Part shown: piece after piece, positions 18,201 through 24,988 of the stretch | Layout of the letters: the number at the start of each line of letters is the position of its first letter | How positions within the stretch are numbered: position 1 is the stretch's first letter | Source: Corynebacterium sp. TAE3-ERU16 | Lineage (GTDB): Bacteria > Actinomycetota > Actinomycetes > Mycobacteriales > Mycobacteriaceae | Assembly: GCF_019209935.1 (NCBI RefSeq) | Contig: NZ_JAHUTN010000001.1 | Coordinates: 432,192 to 496,191 of the forward strand | Direction: 5' to 3' | Length of the DNA stretch: 64,000 nt | The notes under the pieces: model-generated | Database searches by the model: none | Told to the model about the DNA's origin: nothing | What the model saw: the letters and a program-made list of their open reading frames with translations, nothing else | Position numbers and translations under genes: made by a program

Positions 18201-18428
18201 ATCGAAGCCGTGCGGGCGGGCGCCGACGAGGGCGTCGGACACCGGTGAGAGGAGCTTGTCGGCCTGTTCCACTATGCCGGAGACGTTGGAGCCTGCACCC
18301 GTGGCGAGGGAGTCGCGCAGCGTGCGCAACCAGTCGAAACCCTGACCGGAGAAACTCAGTGCGTAATTCTGCTCCCCGAGGTTGTCTATGAGTCGGTCGC
18401 TGCCGAAGGTGTGCTGGTGCTCAGTCAC
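9291..18428 (-). CDS. fas: Type I fatty acid synthase, multifunctional
   Basis: A single 3,045-residue polypeptide making acyl-CoAs from acetyl- and malonyl-CoA in the cytosol. Domains in order: acetyltransferase (GHSQG, Ser129); FMN enoyl reductase starting near residue 385 (MLLAGMTPTTVDPE); hot-dog dehydratase near 1190 (GDRNPIHVS); malonyl/palmitoyl transferase (AGHSVGEYNALA, Ser near 1407); an Ala/Pro/Glu-rich linker; ACP with the phosphopantetheine serine in GVSSRRNQ (near 1787); ketoreductase (VAVVTGGSPNSIAAAI, near 2090); ketosynthase with Cys2689 (PVAACATAAVS) and histidines near 2841 (SKHDTSTTAND) and 2882 (TGHAKGG). The GTG start at 18428 has AGGAG about 10 bases upstream. Length and order fit actinobacterial FAS I. 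Confidence 0.97.
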   Translation of the reverse strand: MTEHQHTFGSDRLIDNLGEQNYALSFSGQGFDWLRTLRDSLATGAGSNVSGIVEQADKLLSPVSDALVGARPHGFDPVAWADTDGEPAFDTAQAAVSVPGIFTAQLAVLDSLESQGLDIELATAVIGHSQGVLGVHLMKDVSRAAELVAVAELIGVAMTRTGRMTGLIQQGENYPMLLIQGITREQLTEAIAATCGDVDERVRPVIGLRNGIDAFVVVGRPADLTAVKELLQKFAARDAKAIENKERGGKPFAPAFTPLKVQTGFHHPAFNPGVEQVVEWAGACGIDTDLARAVAADVMVNPVDWVAEVSGAADAGASWIFEIGPDGGVAAPTRKIVTGRGVGVLAVHDGAGQARLFDPGLPMEPPADFSRFAPRVARDADGNDILVTRFTELTGYSPMLLAGMTPTTVDPEIVAAAANAGNWAEMAGGGQVTPAILESNIAKLTDLLEPGVNAQFNSMFLDPYLWKMQIGGKRLVQRARANGAPINGVVVTAGMPDHDEAVELIHELREANIPWVCFKPGAVKHIRKCLDVAAAVPEIPVIIQVEGGKAGGHHSWEDLDDLLIATYGDIRAHSNVVLCVGGGIGTPERAADYITGEWATAHGLPAMPVDGILVGTAAMATKEAKTSEAVKQLLVDTTGIDGWVGAGHAAGGMASGRSQLGADIHEIDNSAAKAGRLLDEVAGDADAVAARRDEIITAIGRTCKPYFGDLTDMTYRTWLQRYLELSGPHKGEWTDITWFNRFEEMVARTEARLTDTDHGTFTPAVTLTEADAPRTAVEKLIETYPQVESELLHPADVAWFLGLCRTPGKPVNFVPVIDENVRRWWRSDSLWQAHDERYDADQVCIIPGPAAVAGITRMNEPVADLLARFNAATIERVGETSTEAPATVDTAPVPRVLAAPGTYWAGRHTASLIDRLGAPDAWETATDGRSATHSATGSTLVEQDDTHAVLTVPLAGSTAAGTTTDLTIRFTLPADAVPGSVPQVTQADAEKAMGELTRVAAGGTLAELDGHTARWSTTLDLGHTADYQGVTTGYLPSTLTPAGTAPDVLVGRAWPAVFAAVNSAVIPGTDSASVVEGMLSLVHLEHHLKLDRELPVPTADRPVQLDVTATADEVTDTDIGRVVVVRAKLTADGEPLGTLSERFAIRGRNGRATANTNTSVLPSVIDSPRSFRSIATVTAPKDLRPFAVVSGDRNPIHVSPTAAGLAGLPGVIVHGMWTSAIGELIAASGYSDDSTTTAPGRVVEYTATMLAPVLPGSTIEFTVERTGIDDRPGCGEVRSVTATVGGNPVLVATAVMAAPRTFYAFPGQGIQSPGMGMDAYLSSAAAKEVWDRADAHTRGKLGFSVLEIVRNNPTEVVVHGERFHHPDGVLFLTQFTQVAMATLGVAQVAEMREAGALNQRAYFAGHSVGEYNALAAYARALTLESVVEIVYRRGLTMHRLVERDENGNSNYALAALRPNKMGLTADNVGEFVARIAEESGEFLEIVNYNLAGLQYAVAGTVTGLKALGAAAEKAAPGQRAFILIPGIDVPFHSSVLRDGVDDFRDHLNSLLPQELDLDVLVGRYIPNLVARPFELTRDFVESMTEVVDSPLLTGILEDFDAAAANEQKLARTILVELLAWQFASPVRWIETQDLVLRDTDHGGLGVERFVEVGVGSAPTIANMMGQSLRLPQYAHCDIEVLNIERDRNVVFATDEIIHETAVEEENTDTGATAGTPAVEGSAPAEPAAAAAPVEQAAPAAPAGGPRPEDIAYGPADATALLIALWTKVRPEQMGVTDSIETLVDGVSSRRNQLLLDLGVEFGLGAIDGAADAEIADLKNTVSRMAKGYTAFGPVLSDAIADALRRITGPTGKRPGYISERVTGTWQLGQGWADHVTAAVVAGSREGASLRGGDLATLSPAAPSNTGELDALIDAAVQQVAADHGVSVGLPSAGGAGGGVVDSAALGEFAEQVTGRAGVLAATARTILTQLGLNHTPRTAGLSDAEADQSFFELVSKELGSDWPRLVSETFEAERTVLIDDRWATAREDVIRVAAGEIDGEGLDVTGTGSAVADLATHLAGKADETTAATLRRLAEQARDTTPGAYADDVAVVTGGSPNSIAAAIVAELLAGGATVVATTSSLNHDRLEFYKGLYRDNARGGAALWIAPANLTSYADLESVIDWIGSEQTATVNGEKKVTKKALVPTLLFPFAAPRVMGSLDDAGPRAENEMRLLLWSVERLISGLSAIGTDVRVGRRMHVVLPGSPNRGRFGGDGAYGEAKAALDALVTRWNAEPVWGDRTSLVHALIGWVRGTGLMGGNDPLVEAVEAAGVRTYSTAEIAAELLTQIAPEVRATAAQSPVTVDLTGGLGEADLDLAELGRNAARDAAAAEAEQDRDDTKRELAALPTPYRRVRQTAPDFSGQVTADLDDMVVIVGTGELGPYGSARTRFDAEVTGDLTAAGVIELAWSMGLITWESDPTPGWYDAEGNEVEEADIHDRFHDEVLARVGVRRYHDDFGMVDNLAPELTTVYLDQDMTFSVSDAEAARTFVDSEPDNTSAWFDEETGEWNVTRHAGSAVRVPRRMAMSRFVGGQIPEGFDPTVWGIPADMADNLDRVALWNIVCTVDAFLSSGFSPAELMRAVHPARVSSTQGTGMGGVESMRSLYIDRMLAEPRANDILQEALPNVIAAHVMQSYVGGYGQMIHPVAACATAAVSVEEGVDKIKLGKADVVVAGGFDDLSIEGITGFGDMAATADSAEMAGKGIEEKYFSRANDRRRGGFVSSAGGGTLLLARASVAAELGLPVHGVIAFAESFADGAHTSIPAPGLGALSAARGGVNSRLTRALASVGVTADEIAVVSKHDTSTTANDPNESDLHERIAASIGRADGNPLYVISQKSLTGHAKGGAAAFQMIGLTQVLRSGILPANRALDCVDPVLAKHNHLVWLRRPLNLAARPPKAGLVTSLGFGHVSALVAIVHPGAFVEALRNAQGDDAVASWTARSTAREEAGLRRILRGIYGGPALFTRPTDRNLGATGAAAKEREASVLLDNDARLVDGVLRTGGEI

Positions 18429-18478
18429 GTGGAAACTCTCCTGTTTGCATGGAAGTGGGCGGCCCGGGAGCCGCTAGT

Positions 18479-18492
18479 TTTGCCCAGGCAAA
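18479..18492. promoter_or_regulatory. Candidate operator upstream of fas
   Basis: Perfect inverted repeat TTTGCC-CA-GGCAAA, 51 bases upstream of the fas GTG. Its symmetry and place suit a TetR-type repressor, possibly FasR, but no known consensus was compared. Confidence 0.4.
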
Positions 18493-18743
18493 TGTGCCAC
18501 AGAATCATGAGGAAAGCGTCATCTTTTGTGAGCGTGTCCGTGCTCCACCTTCGCGAAACGGGGGCGGCGTCGACAAAAACCGTAGTTGAGCGGGAAAAAC
18601 TGTTTCGCCCCCGGAACTGGATTGACCACCCCCGCAAAGGGGTGGTTACCTCAGCCCTCCCGCACCGCCCCCGACGTATCCCGCCCCTCATCCAGGATCC
18701 CGGACACGAGATCCCGTGTCTCGTCGACCCCGCTCGGCACCCG

Positions 18744-18809
18744 CCCCCGGGGAGAGGCGGCGCAGTCATCACCGAGCCCCCGGGGAGAGGCGGCGCAGTC
18801 ATCACCGAG
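18744..18809 (+). repeat. Tandem direct repeat, two 33-base copies
   Basis: Two identical 33-base units beginning CCCCCGGGGAGAGGCGGC and ending CATCACCGAG, with the first 8 bases of a third unit at 18810-18817. They lie in non-coding sequence between fas and tRNA-Leu. Confidence 0.85.
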
Positions 18810-19042
18810 CCCCCGGGCGGGGCCCGGGACCATCCCCGGGCTGGGCAGGAATGAACCCGCACATCCCTCCCCACGGATGATTCCCCTCCCGGATTCCGGC
18901 CCTCCCCGAACTCGACGCCGATCAGCGTGCCGGATTCCGCCAACCGGGCGTCGTAACCGCGGGAGATGCTCACGGGTCCGGTATCCGTACGCACCCGGGG
19001 AAACAGAAACCCCTCCGGACGACAACGCCCGGAGGGGTGGGG

Positions 19043-19124
<82 letters not shown>

Positions 19125-19225
19125 GGGTGCCCACTGAGGGCACGCTGCGCGTCATCCTACAATCACCGGCCCACGGCGTCCGAATCAGGTTCCCTCCGGG
19201 TGACTGACGGCGTACCCCGGTGGGG

Positions 19226-19231
19226 TATCGT
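19226..19231 (+). promoter_or_regulatory. Candidate -10 box, leaderless start
   Basis: TATCGT lies 8 bases before the GTG at 19240, and there is no ribosome binding site. Confidence 0.45.
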
Positions 19232-19239
19232 CGACAGGT

Positions 19240-19638
19240 GTGAACGACATGGACAAGCCCGGGAAACAGACACGCCCCCGCGTGCACTTCTTCCGGCTCC
19301 TGCTCCTCGCCGTCGCGGTTCTGACCACCCTGTTTCTGGCCTGGTGGCAGTGGACCCGGTTCCGGTCCGGATCGGGTTCCTTCCAGAACCTCGGGTACGC
19401 CCTGCAGTGGCCCGCATTCGGAGCCTTCTTCATCTACGCCTACTGGAAGATCGGCGAGTATGAACGGGAGGTCCGGGAGACCGGCCAGGCTCCCGGCGAG
19501 CGGGAGAAGGCCGAGCGTGAGGCCCGCGGGGAGATGACGGAGATCGACGAGGACTTCCTCCCGCCCCGGCCGTCAATCGACATCGAGACGTTCAACGCCC
19601 TCAACACGCCCCGTCGCCGCAGCGACAAAACCGAGTGA
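19240..19638 (+). CDS. Small membrane protein, LprD-position homologue
   Basis: A 132-residue protein with two membrane segments at about residues 18-37 (FFRLLLLAVAVLTTLFLAWW) and 48-68 (FQNLGYALQWPAFGAFFIYAY), followed by a charged C-terminal half rich in Glu and Arg. I do not recognise a functional domain. In mycobacteria the gene at this position next to the DUF3817 gene is annotated lprD, and conservation of order suggests a homologue. It starts with GTG directly behind a -10 box and is followed at 15 bases by the DUF3817 gene. Confidence 0.75.
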   Translation: MNDMDKPGKQTRPRVHFFRLLLLAVAVLTTLFLAWWQWTRFRSGSGSFQNLGYALQWPAFGAFFIYAYWKIGEYEREVRETGQAPGEREKAEREARGEMTEIDEDFLPPRPSIDIETFNALNTPRRRSDKTE

Positions 19639-19653
19639 AAGAGGTCCATTTCC

Positions 19654-20019
19654 GTGACTGCCCCCTCAACCTCAACAGACACCACCGTCCCGAACGGCCG
19701 CCGGGACCGGATCCGGACAGCCCTCCGGATCTTCGTCGTCGCCGCCTGGGTGACCGGTATCTGGCTGCTGATCCTCACCGGCCGCATGATCCTCGACTAC
19801 ATCTTCCACGTCGAGATGCCCAGCTGGGCCACCCTCATCGGCCAGCTGCACGGACTGTTCTACATGTGCTACCTCATGGCGACGATGAACCTCGGCATCA
19901 AGGCCCGGTGGGAGCCGGTGCGCTGGCTGACCACCGCGCTGGCCGGCACGGTCCCCTTCATGTCCTTCTGGATCGAGCACAAACGCCGCCGTGAGGTCAC
20001 GGCGGCGTTCGATCTCTGA
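19654..20019 (+). CDS. DUF3817 family membrane protein
   Basis: A 121-residue protein with three predicted membrane helices and the DUF3817 pattern (FHVEMPSWATLIGQLHGLFY, then MATMNLGIKARW). The GTG start is preceded by GAAAGAGG at a suitable distance. It is cotranscribed with the upstream small membrane protein and convergent with rdgB. Function is unknown; the gene is a fixed neighbour of rdgB-rph in mycobacteria and corynebacteria. Confidence 0.82.
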   Translation: MTAPSTSTDTTVPNGRRDRIRTALRIFVVAAWVTGIWLLILTGRMILDYIFHVEMPSWATLIGQLHGLFYMCYLMATMNLGIKARWEPVRWLTTALAGTVPFMSFWIEHKRRREVTAAFDL

Positions 20020-20028
20020 TTCATTCCC

Positions 20029-20784
20029 CTAGCTGTCGCGGGATTCCTGCGCGTCATCCTCTTCCGCTGCTTCAACCTCCGCCTCATCGCCGGTGTCCAC
20101 CGCGATGAGGCGTCCTTCGTCGGTGCCCACGGCGGTACCCTCGAGCTCGGAACGCCGCACTAGCTCCGCGAGCGCCGGCACCAGCGCGGCGAGTGCCTTG
20201 CCGCGGTGTGACAGGGCGTCCTTCTCCTCCGGCGACAACTCCGCCGAGGACCGGGGCCGCTCGTCCGTGTCGCCCACGCGCTCGTCCTCCTCCGTGGGGA
20301 TGAACAGCGGATCATAGCCGAAGCCGTTCTCCCCCACCGGGGTGCGGACGAGCCGCCCGGACCAGGTGCCCTTCTCGACCCACTCCTCCCCGTCCGGGGT
20401 GACCAGTGCGCAGACCGAGACGAACGCCGCCTTCCGTCGCTTCAGCGGGACATCGGCCATCTGCGCCAGAAGCAGTTCGTTGTTGGCCTCGTCGTCGCCG
20501 TGCCTGCCGCACCACCTCGCGGAGAGCACGCCGGGCATTCCACCGAGCTCCTCGACGGCGAGTCCGGAGTCATCGGCGAGGGTGGTGATCCCGGTGGCCG
20601 CCACGCCTGCCCGCGCCTTGATCAGCGCGTTGTCGGCGAAGGTCCGCCCGTCCTCGACGGGCTCCGGGTATCCGAGCAGATCCTCCGACGAGAGCAGTTC
20701 AATGCCCTCGACGCCGGCGGCGTCGAGCACCCGGCGGAGTTCCCTCAGTTTCTTGGGGTTGTGCGATGCCACATGGAGAAGCAC
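20029..20784 (-). CDS. rdgB: Non-canonical purine NTP pyrophosphatase RdgB/HAM1
   Basis: A 251-residue enzyme that hydrolyses dITP, ITP and XTP to monophosphates and keeps deaminated purines out of DNA. The nucleotide-binding signature is ASHNPKKLRELR at residues 6-17; further motifs are TLADDSGLAVEELGG, GVLSARWCGRHG and GENGFGYDPLF. It is longer than the usual 200 or so residues because of a C-terminal acidic tail (EAEVEAAEEDDAQ) of unknown role. It starts 6 bases after rph ends, so rph-rdgB form an operon. Confidence 0.93.
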   Translation of the reverse strand: MLLHVASHNPKKLRELRRVLDAAGVEGIELLSSEDLLGYPEPVEDGRTFADNALIKARAGVAATGITTLADDSGLAVEELGGMPGVLSARWCGRHGDDEANNELLLAQMADVPLKRRKAAFVSVCALVTPDGEEWVEKGTWSGRLVRTPVGENGFGYDPLFIPTEEDERVGDTDERPRSSAELSPEEKDALSHRGKALAALVPALAELVRRSELEGTAVGTDEGRLIAVDTGDEAEVEAAEEDDAQESRDS

Positions 20785-20790
20785 CGGCGC

Positions 20791-21534
20791 TCAGCCCTTC
20801 AGGGGTGTCTCGAGAGCGGCCTTCTGGGCGGCGATGAGCTGGCGGCAGCCGATCTCCGCGGAATCCAGCATCGCGTTCAGCTGGTCCCGGGAGAAGGTGC
20901 CCGCCTCGCCGGTACCCTGGACCTCGACGAAGTTGCCTGATTCGGTCATGACGACGTTCAGGTCGACCTCGGCACGGGAGTCCTCCTCGTAGGGCAGGTC
21001 GAGGCAGACGCGACCGTCGATGATGCCGACCGAGACAGCGGCGACCGGGGGAAGGAGCGGATCTCCGGTCAGGACCCCGCGCTCGCGCAGCGCGGCGACG
21101 GCGTCCGCGAGCGCGACATAGGCACCGGTGATCGCGGCGGTGCGGGTGCCACCGTCGGCCTGGAGCACGTCACAGTCGAGGGCGATGGTGTTCTCGCCGA
21201 GCTGGGAGAGGTCGATGGCGGCGCGCAGTGAGCGACCGACCAGCCGGGAGATCTCGTGGGTCCGGCCCTTCACCTTCCCGCGCATGGACTCCCGGGGCAT
21301 GCGGTCGTGCGTGGCTGCGGGGAGCATCGAGTACTCGGCGGTCAACCAGCCCTCACCGGAACCGACCTTGAAGCGCGGGATCCGCTCCTCGACGGACGCC
21401 GTGCACATGACCCGGGTGTTGCCGAATTCGACCAGGACACTTCCCGCCGGGTTGGTGGTGAAGCCTCTGGTGATGGAAACCGGCCGCATCTCGTCGAGTG
21501 AGCGGCCGTCTGCGCGAGTGAAGGAAGATGTCAT
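20791..21534 (-). CDS. rph: Ribonuclease PH
   Basis: A 247-residue phosphorolytic 3'-5' exoribonuclease that trims tRNA 3' ends. Motifs: [19 protein letters not shown] at the start, [27 protein letters not shown] and [21 protein letters not shown] in the catalytic core. The start at 21534 matches the family N-terminus; a longer open frame to 21789 adds sequence without family similarity. A TATCCT -10 box lies 7 bases upstream of the ATG. Confidence 0.95.
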   Translation of the reverse strand: MTSSFTRADGRSLDEMRPVSITRGFTTNPAGSVLVEFGNTRVMCTASVEERIPRFKVGSGEGWLTAEYSMLPAATHDRMPRESMRGKVKGRTHEISRLVGRSLRAAIDLSQLGENTIALDCDVLQADGGTRTAAITGAYVALADAVAALRERGVLTGDPLLPPVAAVSVGIIDGRVCLDLPYEEDSRAEVDLNVVMTESGNFVEVQGTGEAGTFSRDQLNAMLDSAEIGCRQLIAAQKAALETPLKG

Positions 21535-21541
21535 GCCCGTC

Positions 21542-21547
21542 AGGATA
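21542..21547 (-). promoter_or_regulatory. Candidate -10 box, leaderless rph
   Basis: Minus-strand TATCCT 7 bases before the rph ATG. Confidence 0.4.
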
Positions 21548-21884
21548 CCCGGCACGGCACCGCCGCCCCGGGGCCCCACCCTCGCCGCCGATGTCCCACC
21601 GGTTCCCGCCGCCGGAGCGGCCACCCCCGGAACCCGGTACGTCGGACACCGTGCCCTGCGACGGTATCCGCGACCGGCCCGTCGGGTCTCCGCGGTGGCG
21701 GCGTCACCGGACGATGACCCCCGGAACCCGCCCACCCCCTGTCCGGAAACATCCCTCCGAACAGGACGTTGAAATCGGTATCGAAACATACCCCTGTTGC
21801 AGGGTGGGTAAATGGTATACCGTCGGCAAATAGGTTAACAAAAGTACATTCTTGGTGAAACTCAATCTCAACAAGGAGGCCCCC

Positions 21885-22934
21885 ATGAAGGCACTCGTCT
21901 ACCACGGCCCCGGCCAGAAGTCCTGGGAGGAGGTACCGGATCCGACCATCCAGGACCCCACCGACGTCATCTGCAGAATCGACGCCACCACCATCTGCGG
22001 CACCGATCTCCACATCCTGAAGGGTGATGTCCCCGCGGTGACCGACGGCCGGATCCTCGGCCACGAGGCCGTCGGCACCATCACGGAGGTCGGCGACGCG
22101 GTCACGGAGTTCAAGGTCGGTGACCGGGTCATCATCCCCGCCATCACCTCCTGCGGAAAATGCAGCTTCTGCAAGGTCGGTAACTACTCGCACTGCCAGA
22201 CCGTCGGCGGAATCGGATGGATCCTCGGGCATCTCATCGACGGAACCCAGGCCGAGTACTGCCGGGTGCCCTTCGCCGAGACATCCCTCTACGCCGTTCC
22301 GGACGGGCTGAGCGATGAGGACGTCCTGTTCCTCACCGATGCACTTCCCACCGGGTTCGAGATCGGCATCCTGAACGGCCGCACGAAACCGGGCGACACC
22401 GTCGCCGTGGTCGGTGCCGGGCCGGTCGGGCTGTCCGCCGTCATGACCGCGGGGCTCGCGGGCGCCGGACGGGTCATCACCGTCGACATGGACGAGAACC
22501 GGATGGACACCGCGATCGAGTTCGGCGCCACCCACAAGGTCAACGCCGGCGATCCCGACGCGGTCGAGAAGATCAGGGCACTGTCCAGCGACGGCCTCGG
22601 GGTCGATGTCGCGGTCGAGGCCGTCGGCATCCCGCAGACCTTCAGTACCTGCCTGGACATCGTCCGGCCACACGGCAGCGTCGCCAACGTCGGCGTCCAC
22701 GGCAGGTCCGTCGATCTGCCCCTGCAGGACCTGTGGATCTCCAGCATCAACATCAGCATGGGACTCATCGACGGCTACTCCATCGACAAACTGATGCGCA
22801 TGGTCGAATCCGGCAAGTTGCCCGCCAGGAAGATGGCCACGCACCACTACACGATGGACCGGTTCATCGAGGCCTACGACCTGTTCGCCAACGCGGCGGA
22901 GAACAAGGTGGTGAAGCTGGTGATCACGCCTTAG
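21885..22934 (+). CDS. Zinc-dependent alcohol dehydrogenase
   Basis: A 349-residue medium-chain dehydrogenase. The catalytic zinc site is ICGTDLHIL (Cys near residue 38) with GHEAVG; the structural zinc site is the four-cysteine loop CGKCSFCKVGNYSHC. The NAD(P) fold is VAVVGAGPVGLSAV. The ATG at 21885 is preceded by a strong AAGGAGG. The substrate cannot be told; related corynebacterial enzymes act on simple alcohols. It interrupts the otherwise conserved rph - metallo-hydrolase order on the opposite strand, so it looks like an insertion. Confidence 0.92.
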   Translation: MKALVYHGPGQKSWEEVPDPTIQDPTDVICRIDATTICGTDLHILKGDVPAVTDGRILGHEAVGTITEVGDAVTEFKVGDRVIIPAITSCGKCSFCKVGNYSHCQTVGGIGWILGHLIDGTQAEYCRVPFAETSLYAVPDGLSDEDVLFLTDALPTGFEIGILNGRTKPGDTVAVVGAGPVGLSAVMTAGLAGAGRVITVDMDENRMDTAIEFGATHKVNAGDPDAVEKIRALSSDGLGVDVAVEAVGIPQTFSTCLDIVRPHGSVANVGVHGRSVDLPLQDLWISSINISMGLIDGYSIDKLMRMVESGKLPARKMATHHYTMDRFIEAYDLFANAAENKVVKLVITP

Positions 22935-22937
22935 ACC

Positions 22938-22960
22938 GGTGGATGTGTACCGCATCCACC
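22938..22960 (+). terminator. Hairpin downstream of the alcohol dehydrogenase
   Basis: Arms GGTGGATG and CATCCACC around a 7-base loop, directly after the stop codon, without a T tract. Confidence 0.45.
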
Positions 22961-23083
22961 ACCCCACGAAGGCGGTGCCGCCCCGCGCGGGGCGGCAGCC
23001 ACACCGACCCCCGGCGGAGTCGACGCACCCCGACCGCACCGGTCGGATTCTCCGCTGATGAGATCCGCCGCGCCCGGCGCGCC

Positions 23084-23106
23084 AAAACCCCGCTGATCGG
23101 GGTTTT
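23084..23106. terminator. Bidirectional hairpin terminator
   Basis: AAAACCCC and GGGGTTTT arms around a 7-base loop, between the convergent dehydrogenase and metallo-hydrolase genes. The A/T ends provide a U tract on either strand. Confidence 0.8.
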
Positions 23107-23156
23107 CCGTGCCGCCGGCCGCGGGCCCCGGAAGCCGCTGCAGATGGTGCGCGGAG

Positions 23157-23924
23157 CTAGATGTCCAGCTCCATCCCGGCGCGTCCCAGAATGATCTCGC
23201 CGTCGAACTCGGACCGGGCGGCCTCGACGGTGGCCTCGTCGTCGACCCACGGGGGGATGTGGACGAGAACGAGCCGCCGCACACCCGCGAGCCGCGCCGC
23301 GCGCCCCGCCTCCTGCCCGGAGATGTGCATGGCCTCCGGTTTCCCGGCGGATTCATCACCCCACGTCGCCTCGCACAGGAACACGTCCGCGCCGCGAGCC
23401 AGCTCGACGAGGTTGTCGCACCACCCGGTGTCCCCGGAGTACGCGAGGACACGACCGGTCGCGGGTTCCTCGACACGCAGCCCGTAGGCCTCGATGGGGT
23501 GCACCACGGAGAACGGGGTCACGGTGAAGTCGGCGACGGTCTCCGGCTCACCGTCCCGCCACGGCACGAACGCGAAGGAATCGGACATGTCGTCCACCTC
23601 GCCCTCGATGTCGGCGGAGAGACGCCCCATCCGGGTCGGGAGGTCGACGGGACCGCAGCACAGGTTGCGCGCGGGAGCGGCGGACGCCGGGTGGTAGCGG
23701 CGCCACACCATGAGGGAGGGAAAGTCCATGCAGTGGTCCGCGTGCAGGTGGGAGAACATCACGTGGGCGTCCGCCGGATCCTGCACCTGCTGCAGCGCCG
23801 CGAGGGTTCCCGGACCGAAGTCCATGATCACCGCCGGGCCGCGGGTCCCGCGCAGGAGGTACCCGGAAGCGGGCCCTTTTGGGGCTCCCAGGCTTCCGGT
23901 GCACCCGAGGATGGTCAACTTCAT
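23157..23924 (-). CDS. MBL-fold hydrolase, Rv1339-type cAMP phosphodiesterase candidate
   Basis: A 255-residue metallo-beta-lactamase-fold protein beginning MKLTILGCTGSLG. The metal motif is FSHLHADHCMDFPS (HxHxDH); other ligands are seen in AYSGDTGWCDN and at the C-terminus. In M. tuberculosis the gene between murI and rph is Rv1339, reported as an atypical class II cAMP phosphodiesterase; this gene sits at the same place apart from the inserted dehydrogenase. cAMP is therefore the likeliest substrate. The ATG at 23924 matches the family start; a GTG three codons upstream is possible. Confidence 0.85.
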   Translation of the reverse strand: MKLTILGCTGSLGAPKGPASGYLLRGTRGPAVIMDFGPGTLAALQQVQDPADAHVMFSHLHADHCMDFPSLMVWRRYHPASAAPARNLCCGPVDLPTRMGRLSADIEGEVDDMSDSFAFVPWRDGEPETVADFTVTPFSVVHPIEAYGLRVEEPATGRVLAYSGDTGWCDNLVELARGADVFLCEATWGDESAGKPEAMHISGQEAGRAARLAGVRRLVLVHIPPWVDDEATVEAARSEFDGEIILGRAGMELDI

Positions 23925-23997
23925 AGGAATCACTGTGCCATGACTCGGGGCCGCATGGGTATCTCTCAGCCTGAAAACGTGTCGTGTCCGGCGCGGG

Positions 23998-24846
23998 TTA
24001 CAGCCCGTCGAGGTGGCTCACCTGTGTCACATCGGGACCCAGGAAACGGCCTGCGAGCTGCGTGAAAAGGCGCGGATCGCCGGTGGATTCGAAGGTGCGG
24101 GACGGCGTTCCGGGCTCCGCGAGCAGATCCATCTGGCTCAGGGTCCGCAGCACGTCCTTGGCGGTTTCCTCGGCGGATGACACCAACGTCACGTGCTCCC
24201 CCATCGCCAACTGGATGACGCCACTCAGCAGGGGGTAGTGCGTGCATCCCAGAACGAGGGTGTCGACGCCCGCCGCCTGCAGGGGTTCGACGTAGGCCTG
24301 CGCGACTCCGAGGATCTGCCGTCCGGAGGTGATGCCGCGCTCCACGAAGTCGACGAAGCTCGGGCAGGCGGTGGCGAAGCACTCGACGGACGGGGAGGCG
24401 GCGAACAGTTCCTGGTAGGCGCCGGAGCTGATCGTCCCGGCCGTGCCGATGACACCGATACGGCCGTTGCGGGTCGTCGAGACCGCCCGCCGCACCGCGG
24501 GCAGGATCACACCGATGACCGGGATCTCGTAGCGCTCCCGGGCGTCACGGAGAAAGGCGGAGGTGGCGGTGTTGCAGGCGATGACGATCATCTTGCACCC
24601 GCGGCGGACCAGTTCGTCCGCGACAGCCATGGAGTGTTCCCGGACCCGGCGGATGGGCAGTGGACCGTAGGGGCCGTTGCCCGTGTCCCCGATGTAGATC
24701 ATCGATTCGCTCGGGAGCTGATCGACGATGGTCCGGGCGACCGTCAGCCCACCGACACCGGAGTCGAAGATGCCGATCGGTGAATCCGCCGTCGGGGGTG
24801 TCCCGGCACGGATCTTCTCGTCTGCTGGGGGTTCCAGAGTACTCAC
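23998..24846 (-). CDS. murI: Glutamate racemase
   Basis: A 282-residue cofactor-independent racemase making D-glutamate for peptidoglycan. The two catalytic cysteines are Cys91 in [10 protein letters not shown] and Cys201 in LGCTHYPLL. The N-terminal motif is [12 protein letters not shown] at residues 25-36. The GTG start at 24846 gives a roughly 22-residue leader before the fold; a TAGGAT box lies 7 bases upstream, suggesting a leaderless mRNA. The metallo-hydrolase gene follows 73 bases downstream. Confidence 0.94.
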   Translation of the reverse strand: MSTLEPPADEKIRAGTPPTADSPIGIFDSGVGGLTVARTIVDQLPSESMIYIGDTGNGPYGPLPIRRVREHSMAVADELVRRGCKMIVIACNTATSAFLRDARERYEIPVIGVILPAVRRAVSTTRNGRIGVIGTAGTISSGAYQELFAASPSVECFATACPSFVDFVERGITSGRQILGVAQAYVEPLQAAGVDTLVLGCTHYPLLSGVIQLAMGEHVTLVSSAEETAKDVLRTLSQMDLLAEPGTPSRTFESTGDPRLFTQLAGRFLGPDVTQVSHLDGL

Positions 24847-24853
24847 GTCCCCG

Positions 24854-24859
24854 ATCCTA
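24854..24859 (-). promoter_or_regulatory. Candidate -10 box, leaderless murI
   Basis: Minus-strand TAGGAT 7 bases before the murI GTG. Confidence 0.4.
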
Positions 24860-24988
24860 TCCGGCGCGCCCCACGCGGGAACCGGGCTGCTCTCCAACGC
24901 GGTGGATACGGGCGCCGTGTCCGGGTTCCACGCGGTCAACGCGAGTCCCTCCGCCGGGCCCTTCCGTCCCCACCGTCGGGCGGAACGG

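Larger units (their letters stand above)
18429..19042. other. Non-coding region upstream of fas
   Basis: About 600 bases without a credible gene; the open frames here run across the tRNA or have no recognisable content. It must hold the fas promoter, and contains a 14-base palindrome and a tandem 33-base repeat listed separately. Confidence 0.6.

Noticed and set aside
15360..18248. Long plus-strand open frame opposite fas
   Set aside because: A GC-rich shadow frame rich in Gly, Val, Asp and Arg with no domain; the fas frame on the other strand is unambiguous.
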